The notes: generated by a model not told the origin, from the letters alone. A stretch of 64,000 bases of DNA from Membranihabitans marinus (GCF_019802045.1 NZ_JAHVHU010000008.1:236069-300068); one strand, 5' to 3'; shown: positions 34,632 to 43,875, numbered from the stretch's first letter. Numbers and translations are program-made.

Positions 34632-34670
34632 TAGATCCAATTTTTTTTTAATTCCAAAAACATTCAATTC

Positions 34671-36335
34671 ATGCTATTTAATAATTTGAAACAGAATTCT
34701 ATTTTAATCCTATTTCTCGCATCCATACCATTATTGTATTCCTGTGGATCTCAAAATAATGCTTCTGCGGAAACCGCATCGGCCATTAAAGGGGACACCA
34801 CCAAGATAACCATTCTTCAGACCGCCGATATTCACGGTCAGCTGGATGCGCACCCGGAATTGTTTTGGGAAAATGAGGACGTTGTGATCAAGGAAAGGGG
34901 TGGACTCGCTAGTATCAAGACCCTGTTTGATGAAGAACGGGCCAAAAATCCCGGACGTACGCTGGTGGTGGATGGCGGAGACCTGATTCAAGGAAGTGGT
35001 TACGCCGCCCTATCTGAAGGGGCTATTTTTCCGGAACTCATCAAAGCGATGAACTACGATGTGATCATTCCCGGCAACTGGGAAGTGGTCTATGGCAAAC
35101 AAACCATGATGGAGATCATGGATGGATATGGTACGCAGGTAGTGGTACAGAATATGTTCGATGATGACACGAAGGATCATCTTTTTCCACCCTACTGGGT
35201 GACGGAGATGGAAGGAGTGCGGATGGCTTTTGTTGGGATAAACGATCCGGATGTTCCTGTTCGGCAGAACCCGACCTTCAGTGAAGGCATTGAATTCAGC
35301 GGTATCAATTCCAGCGTCAAGAAAATGATTGATGATCTTAAGGTGCAGGAAGATATTGATGTGATGTTTTTGATCACGCACATTGGTATTTTCAAGCAGG
35401 TGGAATTGGCCAACAATCAGATAGCTGAAAATGTGGATTATATTCTTGGAAATGACACCCACGAAAGAGTCCGTGAAATGATCGAAGGAAAATATGCCAA
35501 AGTGACGGAACCTGGTGCGTTTGGATCTTTTGTAGGGAAACTGACTTTGCATGTGGTCGATGGCCATTTGGTCGACGATGAATACGAATTGATCGAGGTG
35601 GATCCGGTAAGATACCCGGGAGACCCGGCCTTGCAGGCCATGGTTGATAAAGCCAAAGAACCGTATGAAAAATACCTGGAAGCCGTGATCGGGTACACCC
35701 AGACCCCAATGTACCGATATCTGACCGTAGAAACACCGATGGACAATCTGATCACTGATGCAGCCCGATGGAAAACCGGAGCGGATATTTCGATCTCCAA
35801 TGGGTTCCGCTTTGGCAATCCCATTGTGCCGGAAGCCGGAAAGACGGCACCCATTACCCGGGCTAATTTGTGGAATATGCTGCCTGTGAATGAACGGGTC
35901 AAAATGGGTAAAGCTACAGGCCGACAGATTAAGGATTGGCTGGAACAAGAAATGCACAATGCTTTTGCGCAGAATGCCATCGAACGATTTGGCGGCTGGT
36001 TGGTTCGGTTTTCAGGGATGGAAGTAAAATTCAACAGTGAGAACGATAAGAACGAACGGATTCAGTCGATCACCGTGAATGGAGAACCGATCGACGATGA
36101 TGAATCATATACAATATCCGCTTGTCTGCGGGCCGGAGAACCCCTCGAAACCCTCTGCCGCATGAAGGGGGTATCCGACGTGGAGATTAAGGACTATACG
36201 ATTCATGAGGTGGTGGAAGAGTATTTGGGGAAGTTTTCTCCTGTGTCTCCGGTTCTGGAAGAACGGGCATATTGTGAATCGCTCGGACCGTATTCGTTTT
36301 CTACGGTACCCGGAACAGAATATATTTTTCAATAA
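34671..36335 (+). CDS. SoxB/UshA-like metallophosphoesterase lipoprotein
   Basis: A 554-residue lipoprotein (LLYSC lipobox, Cys25). The N-terminal calcineurin-like domain has TADIHGQL (Asp53, His55), DGGD (to Asp104), GNWE (136-138) and ITHIG, then GNDTHERV; the C-terminal 5'-nucleotidase domain has NLITDAARWKTGADISISNGFRFG. UshA nucleotidases have GNHE; here the catalytic His is Trp. As I recall, SoxB thiosulfohydrolases also have Trp there. Together with DoxX, two DsrE and TlpA neighbours this favours a sulfur-compound hydrolase over nucleotidase. Periplasmic or outer-membrane attached. Confidence 0.82.
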   Translation: MLFNNLKQNSILILFLASIPLLYSCGSQNNASAETASAIKGDTTKITILQTADIHGQLDAHPELFWENEDVVIKERGGLASIKTLFDEERAKNPGRTLVVDGGDLIQGSGYAALSEGAIFPELIKAMNYDVIIPGNWEVVYGKQTMMEIMDGYGTQVVVQNMFDDDTKDHLFPPYWVTEMEGVRMAFVGINDPDVPVRQNPTFSEGIEFSGINSSVKKMIDDLKVQEDIDVMFLITHIGIFKQVELANNQIAENVDYILGNDTHERVREMIEGKYAKVTEPGAFGSFVGKLTLHVVDGHLVDDEYELIEVDPVRYPGDPALQAMVDKAKEPYEKYLEAVIGYTQTPMYRYLTVETPMDNLITDAARWKTGADISISNGFRFGNPIVPEAGKTAPITRANLWNMLPVNERVKMGKATGRQIKDWLEQEMHNAFAQNAIERFGGWLVRFSGMEVKFNSENDKNERIQSITVNGEPIDDDESYTISACLRAGEPLETLCRMKGVSDVEIKDYTIHEVVEEYLGKFSPVSPVLEERAYCESLGPYSFSTVPGTEYIFQ

Positions 36336-36349
36336 TTAATGATTAAGAA

Positions 36350-36943
36350 ATGAAGAAAAAAACAAAAAGAAATCTGATCGAGTTTGGTGTGGTGGCAGTG
36401 GTTGCCCTCACACTTTACCTAACCGGTCTTCATACGGAAGTGATAGGGTTTGTGCAGCGGGGCTTGCTGGCCACTGGGGTGATGAATCCCAAAATAGAGC
36501 AGGCCGAGGCCAGTGTCTCGGATTCAGCATCGGAGAAAGCAGACTTAAACTTTGATCTCGTCAATGAAGCCGGTGAGACGGTGTCAATGAAATCCTTCGA
36601 AGGCAAGGTCATTTTTATGAACATATGGGCGACGTGGTGTCCGCCTTGTATTGCTGAGATGCCCTCAATTCAGTCTTTGTATGACGAGGTAGATGGTCCG
36701 GACGTAGAATTCGTGATGTTGTCGGTGGACGACGATTTTCAGAAAGCAATCGACTACCGGAAACGCAAAGGGTATGATTTTAATATTTACCGGGTCAAAT
36801 CCGGATTGCCCCGAATGTATCATTCCTCGGCCATCCCGACCACCTACATCATCGGTGCCAATGGTAATCTGGAAATGACTCATAAAGGGATGGCGAATTA
36901 CGGAACAGATAAGTTTAAAAACTTTGTGCTGGGATTGAGGTAG
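36350..36943 (+). CDS. TlpA/ResA-type thioredoxin-like protein
   Basis: The 197-residue protein has one N-terminal membrane anchor (VVAVVALTLYLTGL) and a thioredoxin domain with active site WATWCPPCIAEMPS, the family EVxMLSVDDD strand and cis-Pro AIPTTYIIG. It is a membrane-tethered periplasmic thiol:disulfide protein. Starting 14 nt after the SoxB/UshA-like gene, it probably keeps partner cysteines (DsrE) reduced. Its stop is followed by TTGATTATAAATGG repeats. Confidence 0.93.
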   Translation: MKKKTKRNLIEFGVVAVVALTLYLTGLHTEVIGFVQRGLLATGVMNPKIEQAEASVSDSASEKADLNFDLVNEAGETVSMKSFEGKVIFMNIWATWCPPCIAEMPSIQSLYDEVDGPDVEFVMLSVDDDFQKAIDYRKRKGYDFNIYRVKSGLPRMYHSSAIPTTYIIGANGNLEMTHKGMANYGTDKFKNFVLGLR

Positions 36944-36976
36944 TGATTATTGATTATAAATGGTTGATGATGAATG
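36941..36976 (+). repeat. TTGAT-type degenerate repeat after tlpA-like stop
   Basis: TAG stop followed by TGATTAT, TGATTATAAATGG, TTGATGA, TGAATG on the sense strand. The same words follow msrB at 58898-58957. The rest of the gap 36977-37239 shows no gene; it has GC-rich palindromic pieces (for example CCGCGTACCGCGG near 37099). Confidence 0.55.
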
Positions 36977-37239
36977 TTTTGTTTGCCAGATATAGAGTGC
37001 CTGTGGTTAAACTTATTTGTGGTGGTAGCGATTTGAAAAGTTAGCATATAGGGGAATGAAGCATTAAGGTCCTCAAACACTAAATTCTAGGTTCCTACCG
37101 CGTACCGCGGCATGGGGTATAGGTTTTATAGGCTCGCCCACATACCGACGTACGCAGTAGTCATCCGTTTCTGGCCGTTTAGCTAACGGCTAGCGACTCG
37201 TCTTAAACCGTATCCTCAATAATCAAAACTGAACCAAAG

Positions 37240-37300
37240 CGGAGTTTACCCCACAGCTATGAAGTAGGGAAGCACTCCAAAGCGTAGCGTCCCAACTACC
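37240..37300 (-). repeat. REP-like element, GGTAAACTCCG family, copy 2
   Basis: On the minus strand, directly after the amidohydrolase stop, GGGACGCTACGCTTTGGAG, CTTCCC and GGTAAACTCCGC correspond in order to the element at 22925-23010. Both lie at the 3' end of a minus-strand gene. Confidence 0.5.
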
Positions 37301-38672
37301 TATCCTGGTTTCTTGCTGCCAGGTCTGCCAGCTTTTTATCCATTTCGTCCCGGCTCAGCCAGCGGCCGCGAACCATGACGCCGTCGGGATGCTGAAGATT
37401 GGACAGATCTTTAAGTGGGTTTTTATCGGTCATGATAAAGTCAGCGCTGGCGCCTTCGATAATCTCTCCATAGTTCCCTTCTTCACCGAAGAAAACGGCG
37501 GGATTTATGGTGCCAATCTGTAGCGCTTCTAGCGGAGTTAGTCCCGCATCCAGCATGTACTGAAGTTCATGGTGGATGGCGAAACCGGGCACATTGAATA
37601 CCTGCGGCGCATCTGAGCCCAACAGCAGACCCTGACCATCCTGATGGAGCTTGAGAATTAACTCGCGACGGATTTCATTGAAGCGGTTCCACGTCTCAGC
37701 GTTGAACCGGGAACCATCCGTGATGTCATTTTTACGGTTGGTCCAGCTTTTGATTGTTGATGCTGGCATATATTTCATCTCCGGAGCGGAGGCCAGGTCG
37801 GTCGTGGGAAGGGCAGAGAACCACCGTTCGAACAAAGCCTGGGTAGGCACCACCCACACCTGATGTTCTTTACTCATCCGGACCAATTCATCGATCATAG
37901 ACGGATCGGCCAGATGTGTAAAATTGTACCCAAAAAAACCGTTGTCATTGGGATCCACGCCAGCAGATTTAGGTACCAGGCCTTCCAGATAGCCATCCAC
38001 ATGATCCACGGTGGCATAATTGCTTTCCAGCGCATGTCGGATTCCCACATCACGAGACACATGCCCGGCGTAGGGGATGTTTACCTCATTGGCTGTTCGT
38101 ATGATTTCATCGTGCACGTCTCTCTTAATGCCCGGATGAAACTTCAGGAAGTCGTACCCGGCTTCTTTGGAATCACGGACCTTTTGGCGCCCGGCTTCCA
38201 CGGTAGGAACAGAATTCCCATTGAAGGAAGTGCTGGAAGTGTATATCCGGGGACTGAGAATGCTATTTTCTTGTGCTTCCTGACGCAATTCCAAGTGCCG
38301 CGGGTGGCCCAGCATGCCCCGGATGGTGGTTACGCCATTGGCCAGATAGAGGAACAACACGTCTTCGATCCAATCTTCGCCTTCATTGGGAGAGGGAATA
38401 TGGGCGTGCATTTCCGCCAATCCGGGCGTGATGTATTTACCGTCTCCCTCAATGACCTTGGTTTTGTCGGGCCAGGAGCTTGACTCATCCAGGATAGCTG
38501 TAATTATTCCGGAATCCACCACTACATGCATGTCTGAATGAATAGACCCATCACGCACATCGACTATATTTACCTCGCTGATCACGGTAGCATCGTCGGA
38601 TAAAGAAATGGAAGTATCCTGCTCGCCAGAACAAGAAACGAAAAGAATCAAAAGTGGAATCAGGTATTTCAT
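37296..38672 (-). CDS. Amidohydrolase lipoprotein (imidazolonepropionase/prolidase-like)
   Basis: From ATG 38672 the product has 458 residues with a lipobox (LILFVSCSG). The metal-dependent amidohydrolase barrel is marked by GLAEMHAHI (HxH), the Lys region DFLKFHPG, AGHVSRD (His), VDHVDG (His) and LLLGSDAP (Asp), all five metal/catalytic positions. Such proteins hydrolyse Xaa-Pro dipeptides or cyclic amides; here it is anchored in the periplasm or outer membrane. One of three exported amidohydrolases in the window. Confidence 0.92.
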   Translation of the reverse strand: MKYLIPLLILFVSCSGEQDTSISLSDDATVISEVNIVDVRDGSIHSDMHVVVDSGIITAILDESSSWPDKTKVIEGDGKYITPGLAEMHAHIPSPNEGEDWIEDVLFLYLANGVTTIRGMLGHPRHLELRQEAQENSILSPRIYTSSTSFNGNSVPTVEAGRQKVRDSKEAGYDFLKFHPGIKRDVHDEIIRTANEVNIPYAGHVSRDVGIRHALESNYATVDHVDGYLEGLVPKSAGVDPNDNGFFGYNFTHLADPSMIDELVRMSKEHQVWVVPTQALFERWFSALPTTDLASAPEMKYMPASTIKSWTNRKNDITDGSRFNAETWNRFNEIRRELILKLHQDGQGLLLGSDAPQVFNVPGFAIHHELQYMLDAGLTPLEALQIGTINPAVFFGEEGNYGEIIEGASADFIMTDKNPLKDLSNLQHPDGVMVRGRWLSRDEMDKKLADLAARNQDR

Positions 38673-38768
38673 AATCAATGTGTTTATATCACGGTACGTT
38701 CCAGAGGTCGACGCATAAACAATAAATGTATTCTACTAAAGATAGGAAAAAAATTAACTCTTACAACA

Positions 38769-38829
38769 CCCCGGGGAGCAGGAGCTCCAGCTCATGGAAA
38801 AGAAATGCTGCCCCGGGAGCTCTTGGAAA
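38769..38829 (+). repeat. REP-like palindromic element (GAGCTCCAGCTC family)
   Basis: CCCCGGGGAGCAGGAGCTCC continues into AGCTCATGGAAA (38769-38800), and a shortened copy CCCCGGGAGCTCTTGGAAA follows at 38811-38829. Related copies lie at 39105-39135, 43239-43268 and 43281-43311. The rest of 38673-39104 shows no gene; an 18-nt AT-rich inverted sequence TTTTCATTTTT/AAAAATGAAAA is seen near 38950-38971. Confidence 0.8.
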
Positions 38830-39104
38830 TCCATTCCAATCGTTTTCCAAAAAACCGAAGGTTACGTATCGGTGATCTCGGCTGGTGCGTATCGATAGTT
38901 GGTATAAAGCACGCTCCACTATCTTTAATGTGATTGGGCATCATTATATTTTCATTTTTTAAAAATGAAAATATCGGCGACTAAAGATCGCCGCTACCGG
39001 GGCTCATGAACCACTCAGTTCTTTCAGAACTATCGGGGCGGTGGCAGTGTTTTGTCCGTGTAATCCCAATGTATAGCTCGTAGGGAAGGCAAATTATGCA
39101 TTAT

Positions 39105-39135
39105 CCAAAGAGCTGGAGCTCCTTTCTCCCGGAAC
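39105..39135 (-). repeat. REP-like palindromic element (GAGCTCCAGCTC family), after the barrel-protease gene
   Basis: On the minus strand GTTCCGGGAGAAAGGAGCTCC then AGCTCTTTGG. It starts directly after the TAG stop (complement of 39136-39138) of the 979-residue gene. Confidence 0.8.
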
Positions 39136-42075
39136 CTACAAATCATGCAAAAACACCGCACTCCACGACCAGGGCTCGGATTCCTGATTCCATTGCCTCG
39201 AAATGCGTAAACCTGCCGTGAAATCAAATAAATTAAAATAGCGCGCCGTGAGAAATACATCCATCCCGGTCCAGGTTTTACTTTGAGTGTTTGATTGGAA
39301 ATATTCGGTGAACAGATTGACCGCAACTCGCTTGGTATAAAGCACATGCGGTATCACGATTTCGGGGTAGGCGAGGGGGAATAGATAATTCAATTTAAGG
39401 ATACCCCCGGTGTGGAAGTTTTGGTAATCATAATCCAGATTGTGGGTGGTTCGAAGCTCGAAGGCGAGAAAATTATTCGCCAGACGGCTGTTGCGCTGAA
39501 GCTGCCAATCGATTTTAAATCCGTCGTTGCGGAACAATCCCGGTAAATAGTAGTCCTGACCGCCATACAGCAACCAGCTTTCTCCCGGACTAAAGCTTCT
39601 CTTGGCTAAAAGGTTGCCCGTTACACCCCACTTTGGAAAAATGTCCCGATACGCCATTTGTCGACGAAACGTCCAGTCGACATTAAATAAACCGGATTGG
39701 AATAATCGGGGCTCCAACTTCACCTGTGGAGGCAATTCCATCGCAGTGGGGTCAAAGTGCTCTTTGGTCCACCCATATTGTCCGGTAAATCGAAGAAAAT
39801 GTGTCATATGACGCCGGGAAAAATTCAAGGGGACGGAAGCATTGGCGTTGATGGAGGTCTCCGTTTTGGGTAAGGTATAGATGATGTCATCGAGCTGGAA
39901 CCTCAATTTGCGGTTGAACCTGTGATTCGCGTTCAAGGTCAATTCCGGATACCAGCCTGCATAGGTCATTTCTGCTCCAAACTCAAACGATTCATCTGTC
40001 CGGAGGTAACTTCCGTACACCCCTGCTTTTGTGGTGTTCAGATAGTCATTGCTAAGTAGTGACAGTTTGGGTTGGGAAGAAGAAGGTTCCAGATAAAGGC
40101 TGTGAAAATGGATGAGATGCCTGGCGGGTGAATATTTTTTTCCGATCGCGATGGTATCCTCGGGTGTTAGATCCATTTTCAGTCCTTCCGCGTTCGTGGT
40201 AACGTACAAGGGGGTATATTCAGGCACCGAATTGTTCGAAGCGGAACGAAGCTGTTTCCTGGACAATGGAATGGATTGAATCCGTTGGCCGGACGCCGTT
40301 TTTGCGCTGAAGAACAACTTTTCGTCTTCATCGTAATTATTTAAGGATTGAATAGTCGGATTGTATGCTCCGATGATATCCTTCGTCACCGGGATCACCT
40401 CTGCTGATTTAAGATCATAATAATAGATGTTGTCAATCCCCGATTTTGATGATGAAAAATAAATACAAGAAGGGGTGACAAAAGGTCTGGAGATGGTTTC
40501 GTGGACCGGACCCACTAAATATTGGGATACATTACTGGAGATATCATAGGTGCTCAGCGACATTTTCCCATACTTTCGTCCAGTGAAGATCAACTCATCG
40601 CCCGATGCACTCATCCAGCGTGGATACGAATAGTAAGTGTTATTATCATGGAGCAGGGTGTCGACCTGATCGTCTCCTTCCCGGAAAGAGACGATGTTAT
40701 TGGTTCCGTTTTTACCGGCTTCTACAGCAAGATACCGACCTGTACCTGGTTGGTAGTCCACCGCCAGGTATTTTTTGTGACGGGTGACCCGATGCACCTT
40801 GTTTTTCACCAAATCATAATAATAGATATCACTGAATTCTCTGTTGGTCCAGCGGGACCCAACTTCGGTATTGGTGAAATAGATCCGGTTACCCCGCAGT
40901 GTCAGGTATGGATCATTGGTACGCCCCAGACTAAATGCTTTTTTTTTCTTACTACCCTCAAGCCGGTAGACGGTACTGATTTCATCATAACTGTTTTCCA
41001 GCAGATATTTCGTGCCGGCAGAATCTATGAGAAGTTGGATTTCGTTTTTGATCTTTTCGGAAGTGGGCAGTAATTCCTCGGATGGGGGGTGTGTCGTCTC
41101 CATTTTGTCATACAGATAACGTTGATACTCGTCCATCATCGCATCGTGAAAATCGGGGAGCTTTAATCCGGAATTTCTTTGGATTGCTTTGCGGAATGGG
41201 AGTATGAGTCCTTTTAGCTGCGAAGTTTCATGAAGCACATCCCGCCAAAAATGTTCTTGATAATTCTTATAACCAAAACCGGTCATCATATAACCGTGGA
41301 CGTACTTATTGGGTACGAGGTCTTTGAATGACCCGTTGCGGTATTTCCAGTACGAGTATTTTTCATCTTCCAGTAATAAGGCTCTAAAGTCCGCAGAAAA
41401 AGCCGGCAGTTGTCCGCGGCCACCCCCAGTCACCTGGGATTCAAAAAACACCGCATCGCCTTCTGAAAACCAATCCGGGACCAGGAGATTAAAAACGCCG
41501 GCCTGTGCAGCATCCCCAAAAATATCCCGGGCAATGCGCGAGATGCCCCAGCGCATATTGCTGTATTGGATCACGTGCCGGTATTCGTGTAGAGTCAGCA
41601 GCCGGATCCAGTCGTTGTACCCCAAAACATTCGGGTTTTGAGCACCGGACAGGTAGAACTCAGACCGGAACGGGATATAGCCAACGAAGCCATTGGTCGC
41701 CAGGTTTTCATTGCGCAGAACGATGTTGACGTGTTCCCGTTTACTTCCCAGTGAATAGGGGTCAAATTTATTCACCCAGTTGACCAGCAAAAGAACGGTA
41801 TCCGCTATATGTGAACCGCTTTGGTTGTAGATCACATCGATGTATTCGTTTCCTTTGATTTTCCAGGCTTTCCCGGGCGGGACGCCACCAAAGTTTTGGG
41901 CGGAAAGAAGAGAAGTGCCAGTTGTAAAAAAAAGAGTACAAAACAAGAACAGAAATCGAAATAGTCCGGTTTTATTTTGTTGACGCAGCAACAAAGTGGA
42001 TTGATCAATACCTCGTATTGCATTAGAACGAGTGTTGTTTTTATCCGGGCGTACTATGGTTGTGCAGGCAAGCAT
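39136..42075 (-). CDS. Gluzincin-motif peptidase / TolB-like propeller / outer-membrane barrel fusion
   Basis: From ATG 42075 the protein has 979 residues. The signal peptide (LFRFLFLFCTLFFTTGTSLLSAQ) begins about 35 residues in, so a TTG near 41994 (leading to LLRQQNKTGLFRF) may be the true start. Residues ~100-220 hold a zinc-peptidase motif HEYRH with a downstream Glu in WFSEGDAVFFE. The middle (~350-620) has TolB/PD40-like propeller repeats (YFTNTEVGSRW, IYYYDLKSAEVIPV). The last ~330 residues alternate as a beta-barrel with a final aromatic/hydrophobic strand. This suggests an outer-membrane protein with an exposed or periplasmic protease. Confidence 0.8.
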   Translation of the reverse strand: MLACTTIVRPDKNNTRSNAIRGIDQSTLLLRQQNKTGLFRFLFLFCTLFFTTGTSLLSAQNFGGVPPGKAWKIKGNEYIDVIYNQSGSHIADTVLLLVNWVNKFDPYSLGSKREHVNIVLRNENLATNGFVGYIPFRSEFYLSGAQNPNVLGYNDWIRLLTLHEYRHVIQYSNMRWGISRIARDIFGDAAQAGVFNLLVPDWFSEGDAVFFESQVTGGGRGQLPAFSADFRALLLEDEKYSYWKYRNGSFKDLVPNKYVHGYMMTGFGYKNYQEHFWRDVLHETSQLKGLILPFRKAIQRNSGLKLPDFHDAMMDEYQRYLYDKMETTHPPSEELLPTSEKIKNEIQLLIDSAGTKYLLENSYDEISTVYRLEGSKKKKAFSLGRTNDPYLTLRGNRIYFTNTEVGSRWTNREFSDIYYYDLVKNKVHRVTRHKKYLAVDYQPGTGRYLAVEAGKNGTNNIVSFREGDDQVDTLLHDNNTYYSYPRWMSASGDELIFTGRKYGKMSLSTYDISSNVSQYLVGPVHETISRPFVTPSCIYFSSSKSGIDNIYYYDLKSAEVIPVTKDIIGAYNPTIQSLNNYDEDEKLFFSAKTASGQRIQSIPLSRKQLRSASNNSVPEYTPLYVTTNAEGLKMDLTPEDTIAIGKKYSPARHLIHFHSLYLEPSSSQPKLSLLSNDYLNTTKAGVYGSYLRTDESFEFGAEMTYAGWYPELTLNANHRFNRKLRFQLDDIIYTLPKTETSINANASVPLNFSRRHMTHFLRFTGQYGWTKEHFDPTAMELPPQVKLEPRLFQSGLFNVDWTFRRQMAYRDIFPKWGVTGNLLAKRSFSPGESWLLYGGQDYYLPGLFRNDGFKIDWQLQRNSRLANNFLAFELRTTHNLDYDYQNFHTGGILKLNYLFPLAYPEIVIPHVLYTKRVAVNLFTEYFQSNTQSKTWTGMDVFLTARYFNLFDFTAGLRISRQWNQESEPWSWSAVFLHDL

Positions 42076-42235
42076 CTTCAAATAAAAGCAATTCCTGCCT
42101 AAAACTGAAATTATATTCTTTGCGCATTTGATTGATTAGCTCGTAGGACAGTCTGCATTGAGGTATGGTGGATGAAGAATCCTGAGTATAAAGCCTGATC
42201 GGGCGATCCAGGAGGTTTACACCTTATCATCCTCA

Positions 42236-43009
42236 CTATTTCAGTGGTTCCACCTTGACATTTTTCAGCTCAACCCTGGAAAGTTCCTTGAGTTCATCGT
42301 CGTCGTAGTATTGTTCGATGCGGGAATAGTCCACAGAATCCGGATTGGCCATGTAGTTTATGTAATCCCGGACAGTGAGTCCATCGACGGTTCTTTCATT
42401 GTAGGAAGACCGGAATCGGATTCCGCCATCATTCACATGAAAGTCATAGGCCAGATAATCCAGACTGTAATCCTCCGGATCAAAATAATAGTAGTACACA
42501 TCTTCGTGATCGGTTCCACCGCCCTCTTGCTCAAAGGATACTTTTATTTTTTCGTAAGGCTTGCCTTTGATATTAACTTGATCTATGTATTCCTTGATCA
42601 CGGCGGCATCCTGGAGGCGGTAGGGCAGAAAAGCAAAGTAAATGATGGAGTTCACACCCCCTTTCAGGGCTTCCTTTTCCTCAGAAGTAAGATCCAGTTT
42701 CTGACCATCCTTATATCGGACAAAATCGTCATTGGTCAAGGTGTCTTTGATGATGTGGCCGGCGGTATCTGGGAATGTTCTAGTGTACCGGAATTGGCCA
42801 TTTTTGTTGTAGTAACTGAGCGATTGATCCCTGAAATCAAAAGTCACTTTGGCGTGATCCAGTTGATGACCGCCCATGGCCTCTATGGCTTTGGAAACAA
42901 TATCGTGCGCCTGATTATCAATTTTTCCAGACGGGGAATCACCCTGGTCTTTACAAGACATGATCCCAAATACGAATACGACCAACCAGATGACATTTAT
43001 TCTACTCAT
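42236..43009 (-). CDS. DUF6503-like lipoprotein
   Basis: A 257-residue lipoprotein (FGIMSC lipobox, Cys19). The pattern VSKAIEAMGGHQLDHAKVTFDFRD, then KINIKGKPYEKIKVSF-like strands, DHEDVYYYYFDPEDYSLDYLAY and YRFRSSYNERTVDGLTV-like region fits a family of outer-membrane-associated Bacteroidota lipoproteins with a LolA/LppX-like curved sheet (my family name is from memory). It probably binds a lipid or hydrophobic ligand. No operon partner. Confidence 0.8.
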   Translation of the reverse strand: MSRINVIWLVVFVFGIMSCKDQGDSPSGKIDNQAHDIVSKAIEAMGGHQLDHAKVTFDFRDQSLSYYNKNGQFRYTRTFPDTAGHIIKDTLTNDDFVRYKDGQKLDLTSEEKEALKGGVNSIIYFAFLPYRLQDAAVIKEYIDQVNIKGKPYEKIKVSFEQEGGGTDHEDVYYYYFDPEDYSLDYLAYDFHVNDGGIRFRSSYNERTVDGLTVRDYINYMANPDSVDYSRIEQYYDDDELKELSRVELKNVKVEPLK

Positions 43010-43238
43010 TTTACTTTGTTTTTATACTTGTCATTATAACTACAGCTGTATGATAAAATTGTTGGTAAAACAACTTAGGTTAATGAGATACAGTTGTCAT
43101 ACACGCGGTGCATCAATCCTTTATTTTCTATAACGATCAAAAGCTCCCGGAGGATCCATCACCCTTCATCTCAGCATGTGGTCAGCAACGGAGAACGGTG
43201 GCGCAAGTGGCCAATTTACTTGTTTATCGTGTTTTGTG

Positions 43239-43311
43239 CTCCGGGAAGCAAGAGCTCCAGCTCTTGGGCAAAAAAGCTTTCCAAGGAGCAGGAGCTCCTT
43301 CTTCCCGGAGG
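43239..43311. repeat. Inverted pair of REP-like elements (BIME-like)
   Basis: CTCCGGGAAGCAAGAGCTCC AGCTCTTGGG at 43239-43268 faces its inverted relative CCAAGGAGCAGGAGCTCC TTCTTCCCGGAGG at 43281-43311 across 12 nt. Transcribed, the pair folds into one long hairpin of about 30 bp with internal GAGCTC palindromes. Confidence 0.85.
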
Positions 43312-43378
43312 CCCTTCCTACGCAGCATTGATACGCTAAACAAGTGCTGGCCTATGACCATTTACTCGAAGCATCAAA

Positions 43379-43875
43379 GGACTGAAGTCCGAAGATGATC
43401 AACAAAATTGACTACACCTCTATAAAATAATCAAAATCGATTTACTTTTTGTACTATTATATCCGTCCAAAATGAATTCCAGAACGAAATAAAATAGTTC
43501 TAAATCGGTCGATTAGACTAAGAGAATGCACGACTTGGAAATCAAACCTATTTCCAGGAGCCCAAATTTTCACCATTTTGCTGAAACAATTTTAAATTCA
43601 TTCTCTATAAACACTCTTTTCATTTTCGCTTTAAAGCTATTCATTTGAACCCATACGGGGTTCTCTTTGGGGATGGTCTGTATCCCCCCGGCTGCACTAC
43701 GCTTGCCGGGGGTTATTCACATTGAACCCCATCCGGGGTTCTGAATAGTGATGATCTCTATTTATCGTGAAATTCTAATCTATTCGGTCTCATATTGAAC
43801 AGACTTCATACCAAACAAAACCGGAGTTATTGAAAGTAAATAACCCCGAATAAGCCGGCAGGCGCCATTCGGGGT
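43379..43875. repeat. Palindrome-rich intergenic region (part of the 43010-44042 gap)
   Basis: No gene is supported in about 1 kb. Hairpins: GGACTGAAGTCC (43379-43390), GAACCCATACGGGGTTC (43647-43663), CCCCCGGC/GCCGGGGG with a 12-nt loop (43685-43712), GAACCCCATCCGGGGTTC (43724-43741) and ACCCCGAAT/ATTCGGGGT (43843-43875). They resemble dispersed 'CCCCxxxGGGG' repeats common in Bacteroidota. Confidence 0.7.

Noticed and set aside
35010..35957. 315-codon open frame on the minus strand
   Set aside because: It lies fully inside the SoxB/UshA-like gene in antisense; the translation is His/Phe/Ile-rich with no family pattern, typical of an antisense shadow.
37863..38483. 206-codon plus-strand frame
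   Set aside because: Antisense to the amidohydrolase at 37296-38672 with complete metal ligands.
42311..43039. 242-codon plus-strand frame
   Set aside because: Antisense to the DUF6503-like lipoprotein gene whose lipobox and family pattern are clear.
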